From positions 186,001-250,000 of the forward strand of contig NZ_LR217725.1 of assembly GCF_900698965.1 (NCBI RefSeq): 64,000 bases of DNA, in the 5' to 3' direction. The notes beneath the pieces were generated by a model. That model worked only from the letters and a program-made list of their open reading frames with translations. It did no database searches and was not told the DNA's origin. The stretch is from Erwinia_E haradaeae_A. GTDB lineage: Bacteria > Pseudomonadota > Gammaproteobacteria > Enterobacterales > Enterobacteriaceae. The position numbers and the translations under genes are program-made. Below, piece by piece: positions 8,704 through 18,001 of the stretch. Each line of letters begins with the position of its first letter. Position 1 is the first letter of the stretch.

Positions 8704-9687
8704 ATGGTAGATATTTTAGATTTAGTGACTCAGGCAAAAGCTGCCATAAGCAATGCTCAAGACATTTCTTCATTAGATTATGTACGAGTGCAATACCTAG
8801 GTAAACATGGACACCTTACGCTTAAAGCAGCAACCTTACGTAAACTACTAAGAGAAGAACGTTCATCACTAGGTCTGGAAATTAATAAGGCTAAGCAATG
8901 TGTACAAGATGCGCTTAATACGCAGAAAAAAATTCTCGAATCTCAAGCGCTGAACACACGTCTAATGGCAGAAACCATTGATATTTCATTACCTGGTCGC
9001 AGACGAGATCAGGGTGGTCTACATCCTATTACGCGCACTATGGATTGCATTGAATCTCTTTTTTGTGAGATAGGGTTTTCAGTCGTTACCGGTCCAGAAA
9101 TTGAAGATGATTATCATAATTTTGATGCACTGAATATACCTAAATATCATCCCGCACGAAATGATCATGATACCTTTTGGTTTGACTCAACACGCTTATT
9201 GCGCACTCAAACCTCTGTGGTGCAAATCCATGCTATGAAAAATCAAGCACCACCAATTCGTATCATCGCTCCGGGCCGTGTGTATCGTAATGATCATGAT
9301 CAGACTCACTCTCCCATGTTTCATCAGATGGAGGGTCTGCTTATTGATCATAAGATAAGCTTTGCCAATCTGAAAGGGATCTTGTTAGGTTTTCTCAAGA
9401 ATTTTTTTAATAATGATATACAGATACGTTTTCGCCCATCTTATTTTCCTTTTACAGAGCCATCTGCTGAAATTGACGTAATGACTGAAAATGGAGCATG
9501 GCTAGAAGTTTTAGGCTGCGGCATGATCCATCCTAATGTGATGAAAACGATGGGTGTGGACCCTCATGCCTACTCTGGATTTGCATTTGGCATGGGAATG
9601 GAGCGTTTAGCTATGTTGCGTTACGGTATTAGTGATCTGCGTGTCTTTTTTGAAAATGACTTGCGTTTTCTTAAACAATTCAAATAA
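8704..9687 (+). CDS. pheS: Phenylalanine-tRNA ligase alpha subunit
   Basis: The alpha chain carries the catalytic site of the alpha2-beta2 PheRS. The 327 residues equal E. coli. The N-terminal coiled coil (about 1-90) is followed by the class II core with FDALNIP, the motif-2 region RIIAPGRVYRNDHDQTHSPMFHQMEGL, RFRPSYFPFTEPSAEIDV and the motif-3 end GFAFGMGMERLAMLRYGI. A GGGAC sequence precedes the ATG. One change from E. coli is Val for Gly in RTQTSVVQI. It is translated together with pheT, which starts 11 bases after the pheS stop. Confidence 0.98.
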   Translation: MVDILDLVTQAKAAISNAQDISSLDYVRVQYLGKHGHLTLKAATLRKLLREERSSLGLEINKAKQCVQDALNTQKKILESQALNTRLMAETIDISLPGRRRDQGGLHPITRTMDCIESLFCEIGFSVVTGPEIEDDYHNFDALNIPKYHPARNDHDTFWFDSTRLLRTQTSVVQIHAMKNQAPPIRIIAPGRVYRNDHDQTHSPMFHQMEGLLIDHKISFANLKGILLGFLKNFFNNDIQIRFRPSYFPFTEPSAEIDVMTENGAWLEVLGCGMIHPNVMKTMGVDPHAYSGFAFGMGMERLAMLRYGISDLRVFFENDLRFLKQFK

Positions 9688-9698
9688 GGTGAAAATGA

Positions 9699-12092
9699 AT
9701 GAAAATTAGCGAGCTCTGGTTGAGAGAATGGGTAAACCCTACCATTAATAGTCTGGAACTTTGCAATCAAATGGTTATGGCTGGCTTAGAGGTAAATAAT
9801 AGAGAGCCAGTTTCTCCTAATTTTCATCGTGTTTTAATCGGTGAAGTAGTTAAATGTGTACGACATCCACATTCCAACACATTATATATCACAACAATAG
9901 ATATAGGAGCTAGTAATGTATTAAATGTAATTTCTAGTGCAGTCAATTGTCGTCAAGGATTAAAGGTTGCTGTTGCACCAGTAGGTGCAATTTTACCCGG
10001 TCATTGTGCAATTCAAAAAACTAAATTACACGGAGAGATATCGGAAGGTATATTATGCTCATTTTCTAAACTAGGTATACCTATAGAACAAGAGGGCATT
10101 ATAGAGCTACCTACCAATGCCTCTGTAGGGACAGATCTACGTCAGTATCTGCAACTAGAAGATCATATCATTGAAATTAGTATACCAGCGAATCGTGCAG
10201 ATTGTCTAAGCATTATGGGTATCGCACGTGATGTTTCTGTTATAAGCAGAACACCGCTATATGAATCAAAGGTTACGCCAATATTTTCTGCTGTACCGAA
10301 TTTGATTTCGATTCATGTTGACACACCGGAGGATTGTCCGCGTTATCTTGCTAGGATAATAAAAAAAGTGAATATCCAGGCCAGTACGCCTTTATGGATG
10401 CGGGAAAAACTACGTCGCTGTGGTGTTAATTCTCTGAGCCCAGTGCTTGATGTTACTAATTATGTTCTGTTAGAACTTGGTCAACCAATACATACTTTTG
10501 ACCTCGAGAAAATTCAAGGTGACCTCAGTATTCGTTATGCCAAAAAAGGGGAGTCTGTAATCCATTTAGAGAATGGTACAGTTAGATTAGACGGTAACAC
10601 TTTAGTTGTAGCAGATGAAGAAAAAATACTAGCAATTGCAGGTATTGCTGTTAGTAAGCATGCCAGTGTTACAATACAAACACAAGATCTCTTGCTTGAA
10701 TCTGCATTTTTTAGGCCATCATCTATCGTTGGACGAGCGCGTCGCTATGGATTGCATAGTGATACCGGATCTCGTTTTGAGAGAGGTGTAGATTCAAAGC
10801 TCCAATATAAAGCTCTTGAACGTGTAACAAGTCTGTTACTAACAATTTGTGGTGGATCTCCTGGTCCAGTGATTGATATAACGCATGATAGCGCGCTACC
10901 ATTGCCTAATATTATTAATCTCTATCGTAAAAATTTAGATCGTTTAATTGGTCATTGTATACCTCATAAAACAGTAACGGATATTTTAGAGCGTTTAGGA
11001 TTTATGATTTTAACTAGACAAGATCATGATCACTGGAAAGTCATCGCACCAAGTTGGCGCTTTGATATTGCTATTGAGGTTGATGTAGTAGAAGAAGTGA
11101 TGCGAATCTATGGCTACAACCAAATCCCTAACATGCCAGTACAAGCAAGTTTAGTGATGAGTCAGTATTGCAAAAAAGATTTTCCTCTACAACGAGTAAA
11201 AGAGCTTCTTATTGACAAGGGTTATCAGGAGGCAATTACTTATAGCTTTGTTGATCCGAAAATTCAGTCAATGCTTCACCCAAAACAAGAAGGTTTGAGA
11301 CTGCTCCGTCCAGTGTCACGGGATATGTCGGTTATGCGATTGTCATTATTTAGTGGTTTATTGGGAGCAGTGCTATATAATCAGCATCGTCAACAGTCAC
11401 GTATCAGGTTGTTTGAAAGTGGTCTGCGTTTTGTTCCAGACATAAGCGCACCATATAGTATTCGTCAAGAGTTAATGCTCTCAGGTGTTATTAGTGGCGA
11501 TCGATACAGCGAACACTGGGATTTAGAGCGATCCGAGGTTGATTTTTATGATTTAAAAGGAGATGTAGAGTCTATTTTTGATATGCAGCATAAGCTGTAT
11601 CAGATAAAATTTATTAGAGAACTTAATCCTGCGTTTCATCCTGGTCAATGTGCTGCAATGTATATCAATACAGATTACATTGGATGCATTGGAGTTTTGC
11701 ATCCAGAAATAGAGCGAAATCTGGGTCTGAAGGGTCGAATCGTAGTTTTTGAGCTGATATGGAACAGAATTTTAGATTCTATTGTACCTCATGTGCTTCC
11801 TGTGTCGCGTTTTCCAGCTAATCGTCGAGATATTTCCATCGTAGTAGAAGAACATATACTGGCAGGAGACATCCTTAGAGAATGCAAAAAAGTTAGAGAT
11901 AAATATATAATAGATGTAAATTTATTTGATGTATATCGTGGAAATAAAGTTGCGCCAGGTTTTAAAAGTTTTACCATTAGTGTTATTGTTCAGGCAACCA
12001 CCCGAACACTTGAAGATTATGAGATCACTAATACTATTACAAAATGTATTGCTGCTCTAAAAAATCGATTTAATGCAAGATTAAGGGTATAA
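9699..12092 (+). CDS. pheT: Phenylalanine-tRNA ligase beta subunit
   Basis: The beta chain (797 residues; E. coli 795) binds tRNA and proofreads Tyr-tRNA-Phe in its B3/B4 domain. The order of domains is normal: EMAP-like tRNA-binding fold (about 39-150), B3/B4 (about 210-360), B5, the catalytic-like core, and the C-terminal ferredoxin-fold anticodon domain (SRFPANRRDISIVV onward). His265 of the editing pocket is present, but the usual Gly-Gly pair at 318-319 is Val-Ser (AGIAVSKHASV), and residues 354 and 356 are Ser and Thr where E. coli has Thr and Ala. The reading frame is intact, so the protein is made; its editing activity is doubtful. Confidence 0.97.
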   Translation: MKISELWLREWVNPTINSLELCNQMVMAGLEVNNREPVSPNFHRVLIGEVVKCVRHPHSNTLYITTIDIGASNVLNVISSAVNCRQGLKVAVAPVGAILPGHCAIQKTKLHGEISEGILCSFSKLGIPIEQEGIIELPTNASVGTDLRQYLQLEDHIIEISIPANRADCLSIMGIARDVSVISRTPLYESKVTPIFSAVPNLISIHVDTPEDCPRYLARIIKKVNIQASTPLWMREKLRRCGVNSLSPVLDVTNYVLLELGQPIHTFDLEKIQGDLSIRYAKKGESVIHLENGTVRLDGNTLVVADEEKILAIAGIAVSKHASVTIQTQDLLLESAFFRPSSIVGRARRYGLHSDTGSRFERGVDSKLQYKALERVTSLLLTICGGSPGPVIDITHDSALPLPNIINLYRKNLDRLIGHCIPHKTVTDILERLGFMILTRQDHDHWKVIAPSWRFDIAIEVDVVEEVMRIYGYNQIPNMPVQASLVMSQYCKKDFPLQRVKELLIDKGYQEAITYSFVDPKIQSMLHPKQEGLRLLRPVSRDMSVMRLSLFSGLLGAVLYNQHRQQSRIRLFESGLRFVPDISAPYSIRQELMLSGVISGDRYSEHWDLERSEVDFYDLKGDVESIFDMQHKLYQIKFIRELNPAFHPGQCAAMYINTDYIGCIGVLHPEIERNLGLKGRIVVFELIWNRILDSIVPHVLPVSRFPANRRDISIVVEEHILAGDILRECKKVRDKYIIDVNLFDVYRGNKVAPGFKSFTISVIVQATTRTLEDYEITNTITKCIAALKNRFNARLRV

Positions 12093-12744
12093 AAAAGATT
12101 ATGATGAGTGGATATGATGCTTCTACTAGAAGCTATAATTTGGCTTTATCTAATGAATTGACCTAGATAGTAATCAAGACAATACTATAGAATGTGATTT
12201 TTGTTAAAAAACTCTGTTTTTGCATAAAACAGTGGATAGGTGAATCTGTTTATTTTTAGAGTTTAATATCTGTTATACACATTAAAAACCTGGAAAAGTC
12301 CTAAAATCATCCAGCTATATTTCCACTATAGCTCCCCGAGCTATTCTGTGTTTAGAAAACGAACAATTTTCAGTTACATACAAAGTACATCAAAATATAC
12401 AGGTAACTAACACTCCACAAGCACATCACACAGTCAGTTGTTATTTCTATAGAGTAATGTTCTGTTGCATTCCCATTTCTGTGCGTTTAGAGCGTAAACG
12501 CGTAGATAATGTATAGCAATAACTATAATAGTTATTTTAAGATCTAACGTTGAGCTCAAAAGTCACTGCCCGCTGCTAGGTCCACCTAACGCAGTGAGCT
12601 TGTATTAAGAGAATAAAATATATGATCACATTATCAATCCTTAGTATTACGTTTATTTTGTATAGGTAATGTAGAATTGTAGGTTATTCATAAATTAGAA
12701 TAACGTTCTTCTAGAACGGATAGTATTTTCTGTATATAGATACT
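12093..12744. other. Gap between pheT and gltX with possible ihfA remnant
   Basis: 652 bases between converging genes. The first part may hold a decayed ihfA (listed separately). The rest, about 12420-12744, shows nothing that I recognise apart from AT-rich filler. Confidence 0.5.
12153..12410 (+). pseudogene. ihfA: Possible heavily decayed ihfA (IHF alpha subunit)
   Basis: ihfA follows pheT in E. coli. Here an ATG at 12153 starts a frame with many stops that still matches IhfA in places. The spacing of the first Tyr is equal, VNLFIFRV with a stop and then Tyr-Leu-Leu aligns with VELFFEEIRRAL, and a basic Arg-Lys-Arg lies near the ARRVV position. The frame runs about 85 codons (IhfA has 99). 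The match is weak and depends on synteny; it could be chance. If right, IHF cannot form in its usual heterodimer. Confidence 0.35.
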
Positions 12745-14172
12745 TTATGAAGATCCATGGCCTTGCCTATTAATATATATTAATGCTTTATCAATACGTG
12801 ATAAACAGCGCTGTTGACCAATAGTATACAGAGTAACATCTAAGGAAGGAGACTCTGATGATCCAGTGACAGCAATACGCACCGGCATCCCTAAAGTACG
12901 TATACCGCCAACTAGTTCGTTAGAAGCGGCATGAATGGCATTCCCTATTTCTGTTGGTGTCCAATTTATTATTGCAGCTAACTTGAGACGTATACCTTCT
13001 AGTGATTTTTTAGAAGACTCCGCTTGATTATAAAAATATTTTTTCGCTGCACCTGCGTCATATCCCTGAAATTCTTCGTAGAAATAGCGACAAGTAGATG
13101 CCATTGCTTTTAATGTATTACAGCGATTACCCAGTAATTTTACTATATCTTCTGGTTTTGGACCGTTTTCGGTGTTAATCTTTTCAGATCTCATCTGCCA
13201 TTGAAGATGGGTCTTGATATATTCCGGGGCAAGATGATTAATATAGTGCTGATTGAGCCACTTTAATTTTGTAACATTCATAGTACTAGGAGATTTACTG
13301 AGTCCCTCTAATGTAAATAGCTGTTGCATTTCATTGAGGTTAAATATCTCGCGATCACCATGAGACCATCCAAGTCGGACTAAATAATTAAGTAATGCTT
13401 CTGGCAAATAACCTTCATTTCGATACTGAGTTACTCTTAAATCCCCTTTTCTCTTAGATAGTTTTTTACCATCAATATCTAATATCATGGATACATGTGC
13501 ATACACAGGAATGGTAGCGCCAATAGCTTTTAAGATGTTGATTTGACGTGGAGTATTATTTATGTGATCTACTCCACGAATGACATGGGTTATATCCATG
13601 TCCCAGTCATCAATCACTACACAAAAATTATAGGTTGGAGACCCATCACTACGACGAATAATGAGATCATCTAGCTCTTGATTATTAAATTCAATACGAC
13701 CATGGATTTTATCATAAAAGATTACAGAGCCCTCTTCTGGGTTCTTAAAGCGCACTACATATGTGTTATAATCTATCGGTTTTGTATTGTCATCACGACA
13801 ATAGCCATCATAGTGTGGTTTTTGCCCAATAGCCATTTGATTTTTGCGAAGGGCATCTAGTCGTTTTTTTGAACAATAGCATTTATATGCAGTATTAGCT
13901 TTTAACATTTGCTTAATAATTGCGTTATAACGATTTAAACGTCTCGTCTGATAATGCGGTCCTTCATCCCAATCAAGATTAAGCCAGCGCAAATCTTCTA
14001 TGATGGCATCACTCGAGCTTTGATGAGATCGCTTTAAATCAGTATCTTCTATGCGCAACACAAATTTACCATTATGGTGACGAGCAAATAACCATGAATA
14101 TAGGGCAGTACGCGCGCCGCCAAGGTGTAGGTCTCCTGTGGGGCTAGGAGAAAATCGAGTTCTAATTTTCAT
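12745..14172 (-). CDS. gltX: Glutamate-tRNA ligase
   Basis: GluRS charges tRNA-Glu. The 475 residues (E. coli 471) begin MKIRTRFSPSPTGDLHLGGART, with the class I HIGH-type motif HLGG; the second signature is KKLSKRKGD near residue 238. The zinc-knuckle residues are kept (YKCYCS followed by GYC). The C-terminal anticodon-binding helices are complete. The gene is divergent from gyrA, with 310 bases between the starts. No tRNA genes lie next to it. Confidence 0.97.
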   Translation of the reverse strand: MKIRTRFSPSPTGDLHLGGARTALYSWLFARHHNGKFVLRIEDTDLKRSHQSSSDAIIEDLRWLNLDWDEGPHYQTRRLNRYNAIIKQMLKANTAYKCYCSKKRLDALRKNQMAIGQKPHYDGYCRDDNTKPIDYNTYVVRFKNPEEGSVIFYDKIHGRIEFNNQELDDLIIRRSDGSPTYNFCVVIDDWDMDITHVIRGVDHINNTPRQINILKAIGATIPVYAHVSMILDIDGKKLSKRKGDLRVTQYRNEGYLPEALLNYLVRLGWSHGDREIFNLNEMQQLFTLEGLSKSPSTMNVTKLKWLNQHYINHLAPEYIKTHLQWQMRSEKINTENGPKPEDIVKLLGNRCNTLKAMASTCRYFYEEFQGYDAGAAKKYFYNQAESSKKSLEGIRLKLAAIINWTPTEIGNAIHAASNELVGGIRTLGMPVRIAVTGSSESPSLDVTLYTIGQQRCLSRIDKALIYINRQGHGSS

Positions 14173-14202
14173 GTAATCAATACCTGCTACAATTAAAAAT
14201 AT

Positions 14203-14252
14203 ACTCTATAATAAGTATAGAGTCATACAAAGATGCTATCACATCTTTGTAT
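14203..14252. repeat. Two hairpins between gltX and gyrA
   Basis: An 8-bp stem (14203-14210 with 14216-14223) is followed at once by an 11-bp perfect stem (14225-14235 with 14242-14252, loop of 6). They lie in the 310-base divergent region, 31 bases upstream of the gltX start and 230 bases before gyrA. They may shape the gltX leader or be relics of a lost gene's terminator. Nothing else was recognised in this interval apart from a TATACT element near 14431 that could be a gyrA -10 box. Confidence 0.5.
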
Positions 14253-14482
14253 TGGTACCCATGTCATTTAAGGTGAAGACAGTGAATTTTATCTTACAAT
14301 GTTATTTTAGGGTTGACTGATTGCAAAGATTTTTAGGGTTAGCGTGTGTTTAGAAATGATGTGCTGTAATAGACAGAAAATCACATGATTTATTAGTGGA
14401 ACGCTGATTATTCGTCTATACCTAATGTGGTATACTGCACTATCTTTGCATAACAAATTAACACAGAAAGGAAAGTTCGTCC

Positions 14483-17089
14483 ATGAATGACTTTGCCCGT
14501 GAAATTAGATCGGTTGATATTGCAGAAGAATTAAAAAACTCTTATCTAGATTATGCTATGTCGGTTATTATTGGTCGCGCTTTACCAGATGTGCGTGATG
14601 GCTTAAAACCAGTGCACCGTCGTATCTTGTACGCTATGCACATTCTTGGTAATGATTGGAATAGGGCCTATAAAAAATCCGCGCGTATTGTTGGTGATGT
14701 GATTGGTAAATATCACCCACATGGTGATGTTGCCGTATATGATACAATTGTCCGTATGGCGCAGTCTTTTTCGTTACGTTATACTTTAATTGATGGTCAG
14801 GGAAATTTTGGTTCTATTGATGGGGACCCTGCTGCCGCGATGCGTTATACAGAAGTTCGCATGTCTAAAATAGCGCATGAGATTTTAGCAGATCTTGACA
14901 AAGAAACTGTAGATTTTATGCCTAATTATGATAGCACGGAAGAAATACCAGAAGTAATGCCAACACGCATCCCAAACTTATTAATTAATGGTTCTTCAGG
15001 GATTGCCGTTGGTATGGCAACAAACATTCCGCCGCATAACCTAACCGAGGTAATTAATGGTTGCCTCGCATATCTTGACTCTGAGAGTATCACTGTTGAA
15101 GCGTTAATGCAGTATATTCCTGGCCCAGATTTTCCCACCTCTGCTATTATTTATGGACATAAAGGTATTCATGAAGCCTATCATACAGGACGTGGAAAAA
15201 TTTATATGCGGGCTCGTGCTAGAATTGAGGTGAATGCTAAAAGTAGGCGAGAAACTATCATTATACACGAACTGCCATATCAAGTAAATAAAGCGCACCT
15301 TATTGAGAGAATTGCAGAATTAGTTAAAGAAAAACGACTAGATGGAGTCAGTGCTTTGCGTGATGAATCTGACCAAGAAGGTATGCGTATTATAATAGAA
15401 GTGAAACGTGATGCACTGAGTGAGGTAGTATTAAATAACTTGTATTCTCTAACACAGATGCAAACGTCTTTCTGTATTAATATGGTTGCGTTACATCACG
15501 GTCAACCAAGGCTGATGTCACTCAAGGATATTGTGGCAGCCTTTGTGTCGCATCGCCGAGAGATAATCACACGTCGTACTGTTTTTGAGTTACAAAAAGC
15601 ACGTCATCGAGCTCATATTCTTGAAGCTTTAGCGTTAGCGTTAGCGAATATTGAATCTATGATTCAGTTGATTCGTGGTTCAAGTACACCAGAAAAAGCA
15701 AAAGAAAAGCTTATGGAGAATGCCTGGGAAATTGGAAGTGTTTCCTATATGTTAGCCTCTGTGGGTACTAATATCAATGATCCGATATGGCGAGAAAAAA
15801 AGAAATATCTTGCTTCTGGTAGATATTCTTTAACTGCTGATCAAGTTCAGGCGATCCTAGATTTACGGCTTCAAAAAATAACCAGCCTAGAGCATACAAA
15901 ATTGCTTGAGGAGTATATAAGTTTATCAGACTACATTGATAATTTAATGTCTGTTTTACAGAGCCCAAAAAGATTAATAGAAGTCATCCGTGAAGAACTC
16001 GAATTCATTCGAGATAAATTTGGAGACCAACGTCGTACTGAAATTGCTATACACAGTGCCAGTATAAATCCTGAAGATCTCATTACCCAAGAAGATGTAG
16101 TCGTGACCTTGTCATACCAGGGATACATTAAGTATCAACCGTTAGCTTCTTATGAAGCTCAGAGACGAGGTGGAAAAGGAAAGTCAGCAGTCTGTATTAA
16201 AGAAGAAGATTTTATTGATCGCCTGTTGGTGGCAAATACACATGATACTATCTTATGCTTTTCTAGTCGAGGTCGCTTGTATTGGATAAGAGTTTATCAA
16301 TTACCAGAAGCGAGTCGTGGGGCGCGTGGTCGCCCAATTGTTAACTTATTACCTTTAGCAATGAATGAGCGGATTACTGCTCTTTTACCTATACACGCGT
16401 ACGTTCAAGAATGGAATATCTTTATGGCCACTGCTAGCGGAACTGTAAAAAAATCAGCATTGACTGAATTTAGCCGACCTCGTAGTGCTGGTATCTTTGC
16501 TGTTAATCTTCGTGATGATGATGAACTTATTGGTGTGTCGCTCACCAATGGTCATGATGAGGTTATGTTATTTTCTTCTGGAGGGAAGGTGGTGCGTTTT
16601 TCTGAAACCGAAGTTCGTACTATGGGGAGAGCGGCTTCTGGAGTGCGAGGTATTAAGCTAGCCAATGACGATAGGGTGGTGTCCTTGATTATTCCGCGAG
16701 ATAACGGTGCAATTATGACAGTGACTCAACATGGTTATGGAAAACGCACAAGAAATATTCAGTACCCTATTAAGTCACGTGCCACACAAGGAGTAATATC
16801 CATCAAGGTATCGGAAAGAAATGGGTCAGTGATTGGGGCCGTTCAAGTGATGGATGGAGATCAGATCATGATGATTACTGATGCGGGTACTCTAGTACGT
16901 ACACGAGTGTCTGAAGTAAGTATGATCGGTCGAAATACTCAAGGTGTAATTTTAATTCGCACTGCTGTAGATGAGAATGTAGTAGCCCTGCAGCGGGTGG
17001 CTGAAACCATTACAACAGCATCATTGTCTGCTCTTGAGGACAGGCGATTATCGAATGATAATGCTGAGTGCTCCCATAAGACGGTCTAA
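14483..17089 (+). CDS. gyrA: DNA gyrase subunit A
   Basis: GyrA cuts and rejoins DNA in the A2B2 gyrase that adds negative supercoils. The protein has 868 residues (E. coli 875). It keeps the active-site Tyr122 (AAAMRYTEV), the winged-helix domain, and in the C-terminal beta-pinwheel the GyrA box QRRGGKG. Residue 83, in HPHGDVAVYDT, is Val where quinolone-sensitive E. coli has Ser; Asp87 is kept. The strongly acidic C-terminal tail of E. coli GyrA is missing: the chain ends in a mixed, partly basic segment. An AAGGAAAG Shine-Dalgarno sequence precedes the ATG. Confidence 0.98.
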   Translation: MNDFAREIRSVDIAEELKNSYLDYAMSVIIGRALPDVRDGLKPVHRRILYAMHILGNDWNRAYKKSARIVGDVIGKYHPHGDVAVYDTIVRMAQSFSLRYTLIDGQGNFGSIDGDPAAAMRYTEVRMSKIAHEILADLDKETVDFMPNYDSTEEIPEVMPTRIPNLLINGSSGIAVGMATNIPPHNLTEVINGCLAYLDSESITVEALMQYIPGPDFPTSAIIYGHKGIHEAYHTGRGKIYMRARARIEVNAKSRRETIIIHELPYQVNKAHLIERIAELVKEKRLDGVSALRDESDQEGMRIIIEVKRDALSEVVLNNLYSLTQMQTSFCINMVALHHGQPRLMSLKDIVAAFVSHRREIITRRTVFELQKARHRAHILEALALALANIESMIQLIRGSSTPEKAKEKLMENAWEIGSVSYMLASVGTNINDPIWREKKKYLASGRYSLTADQVQAILDLRLQKITSLEHTKLLEEYISLSDYIDNLMSVLQSPKRLIEVIREELEFIRDKFGDQRRTEIAIHSASINPEDLITQEDVVVTLSYQGYIKYQPLASYEAQRRGGKGKSAVCIKEEDFIDRLLVANTHDTILCFSSRGRLYWIRVYQLPEASRGARGRPIVNLLPLAMNERITALLPIHAYVQEWNIFMATASGTVKKSALTEFSRPRSAGIFAVNLRDDDELIGVSLTNGHDEVMLFSSGGKVVRFSETEVRTMGRAASGVRGIKLANDDRVVSLIIPRDNGAIMTVTQHGYGKRTRNIQYPIKSRATQGVISIKVSERNGSVIGAVQVMDGDQIMMITDAGTLVRTRVSEVSMIGRNTQGVILIRTAVDENVVALQRVAETITTASLSALEDRRLSNDNAECSHKTV

Positions 17090-18001
17090 TACGACAGATG
17101 GTACTCATAATAGAGAGTTTAGGACAACGGGGGATCACATTATTCTCTAATTAATATCTATATAAAGTGATAAAGTGGATAATTTAGTGGGATATTCCTA
17201 ACCTTTCATATTCTTAACTGCATAATTTTTATGCAGTGCTTCTAATTCTGATCTGTTGATGGGATAGAAATGATATTATAATTAGTCCAATTATAATAGA
17301 TGTCTATCATTGTTTGATTAACTAATGTCTATCAAGTCTTCTTATCGATCTAAAAAACAAGATATATGCATGTATAGATATCTAAATAGATTGTATAGTC
17401 TATATTTAATTTTTAATTTTAAATGATGTGTAGTACCTGATGTAACAGGTACTACACAATGATAGTAGTCTCTCCTAGAGACTAGAGTGCGCGAATACAT
17501 TATTTGGTGCAAATACATGATCGCTATATCAGACAAGAGGCTGGTGATAATAATTGAATTATTTTAGCTATAGAGAACTTTAAGAGAATATTACTATTAT
17601 AGGCAGAGTTTTATTTTTCTATTTTAGAATATTGCGTGAATTTACGGAAAACAAGATGACAATAAGCTTTAGGCGTTAAATGTTAAATAGGTATCAAAAT
17701 TTCAGGATAGTCTATTATATATAATACATTCAGCCACACTTCTCTTGAAACAAGTAAGTGTAGGTTCAAGTAGTTTTTAGCTTCTATCTTCTAAGTATAT
17801 TAAAAGCAAATAAAGGAAGGCACATGGATTAAAATAGAATGTATAATTTTGACCTTACTTAAAGTAAGAGACATTTAATATAAAAGTTATATGATAGTTC
17901 CAATATAATGCATGTGAGGGTTTCTGTTTGATCATGCATTAATATAAGTACTGCATACACTCACGTCCAGGCCATTTTCTTAGGCTGTATGAATACGATC
18001 T
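17090..18001. other. Gap between converging gyrA and guaA
   Basis: 912 bases. It holds one strong hairpin (17427-17458, listed separately). Nothing else is recognisable; a 64-codon minus-strand frame at 17342-17536 runs through the hairpin and looks like chance. Confidence 0.55.
17427..17458. terminator. Orphan hairpin with 13-bp perfect stem
   Basis: The arms at 17427-17439 and 17446-17458 (tgtgtagtacctg and its complement) enclose a 6-base loop. It lies between the converging gyrA and guaA genes but 340 and 540 bases from their stops, with no clean T run on either side, so it may belong to a gene now lost or serve both as a distant bidirectional stop. Confidence 0.5.

Noticed and set aside
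17342..17536. 64-codon minus-strand frame after gyrA
   Set aside because: It runs straight through a perfect hairpin and matches nothing known to me.
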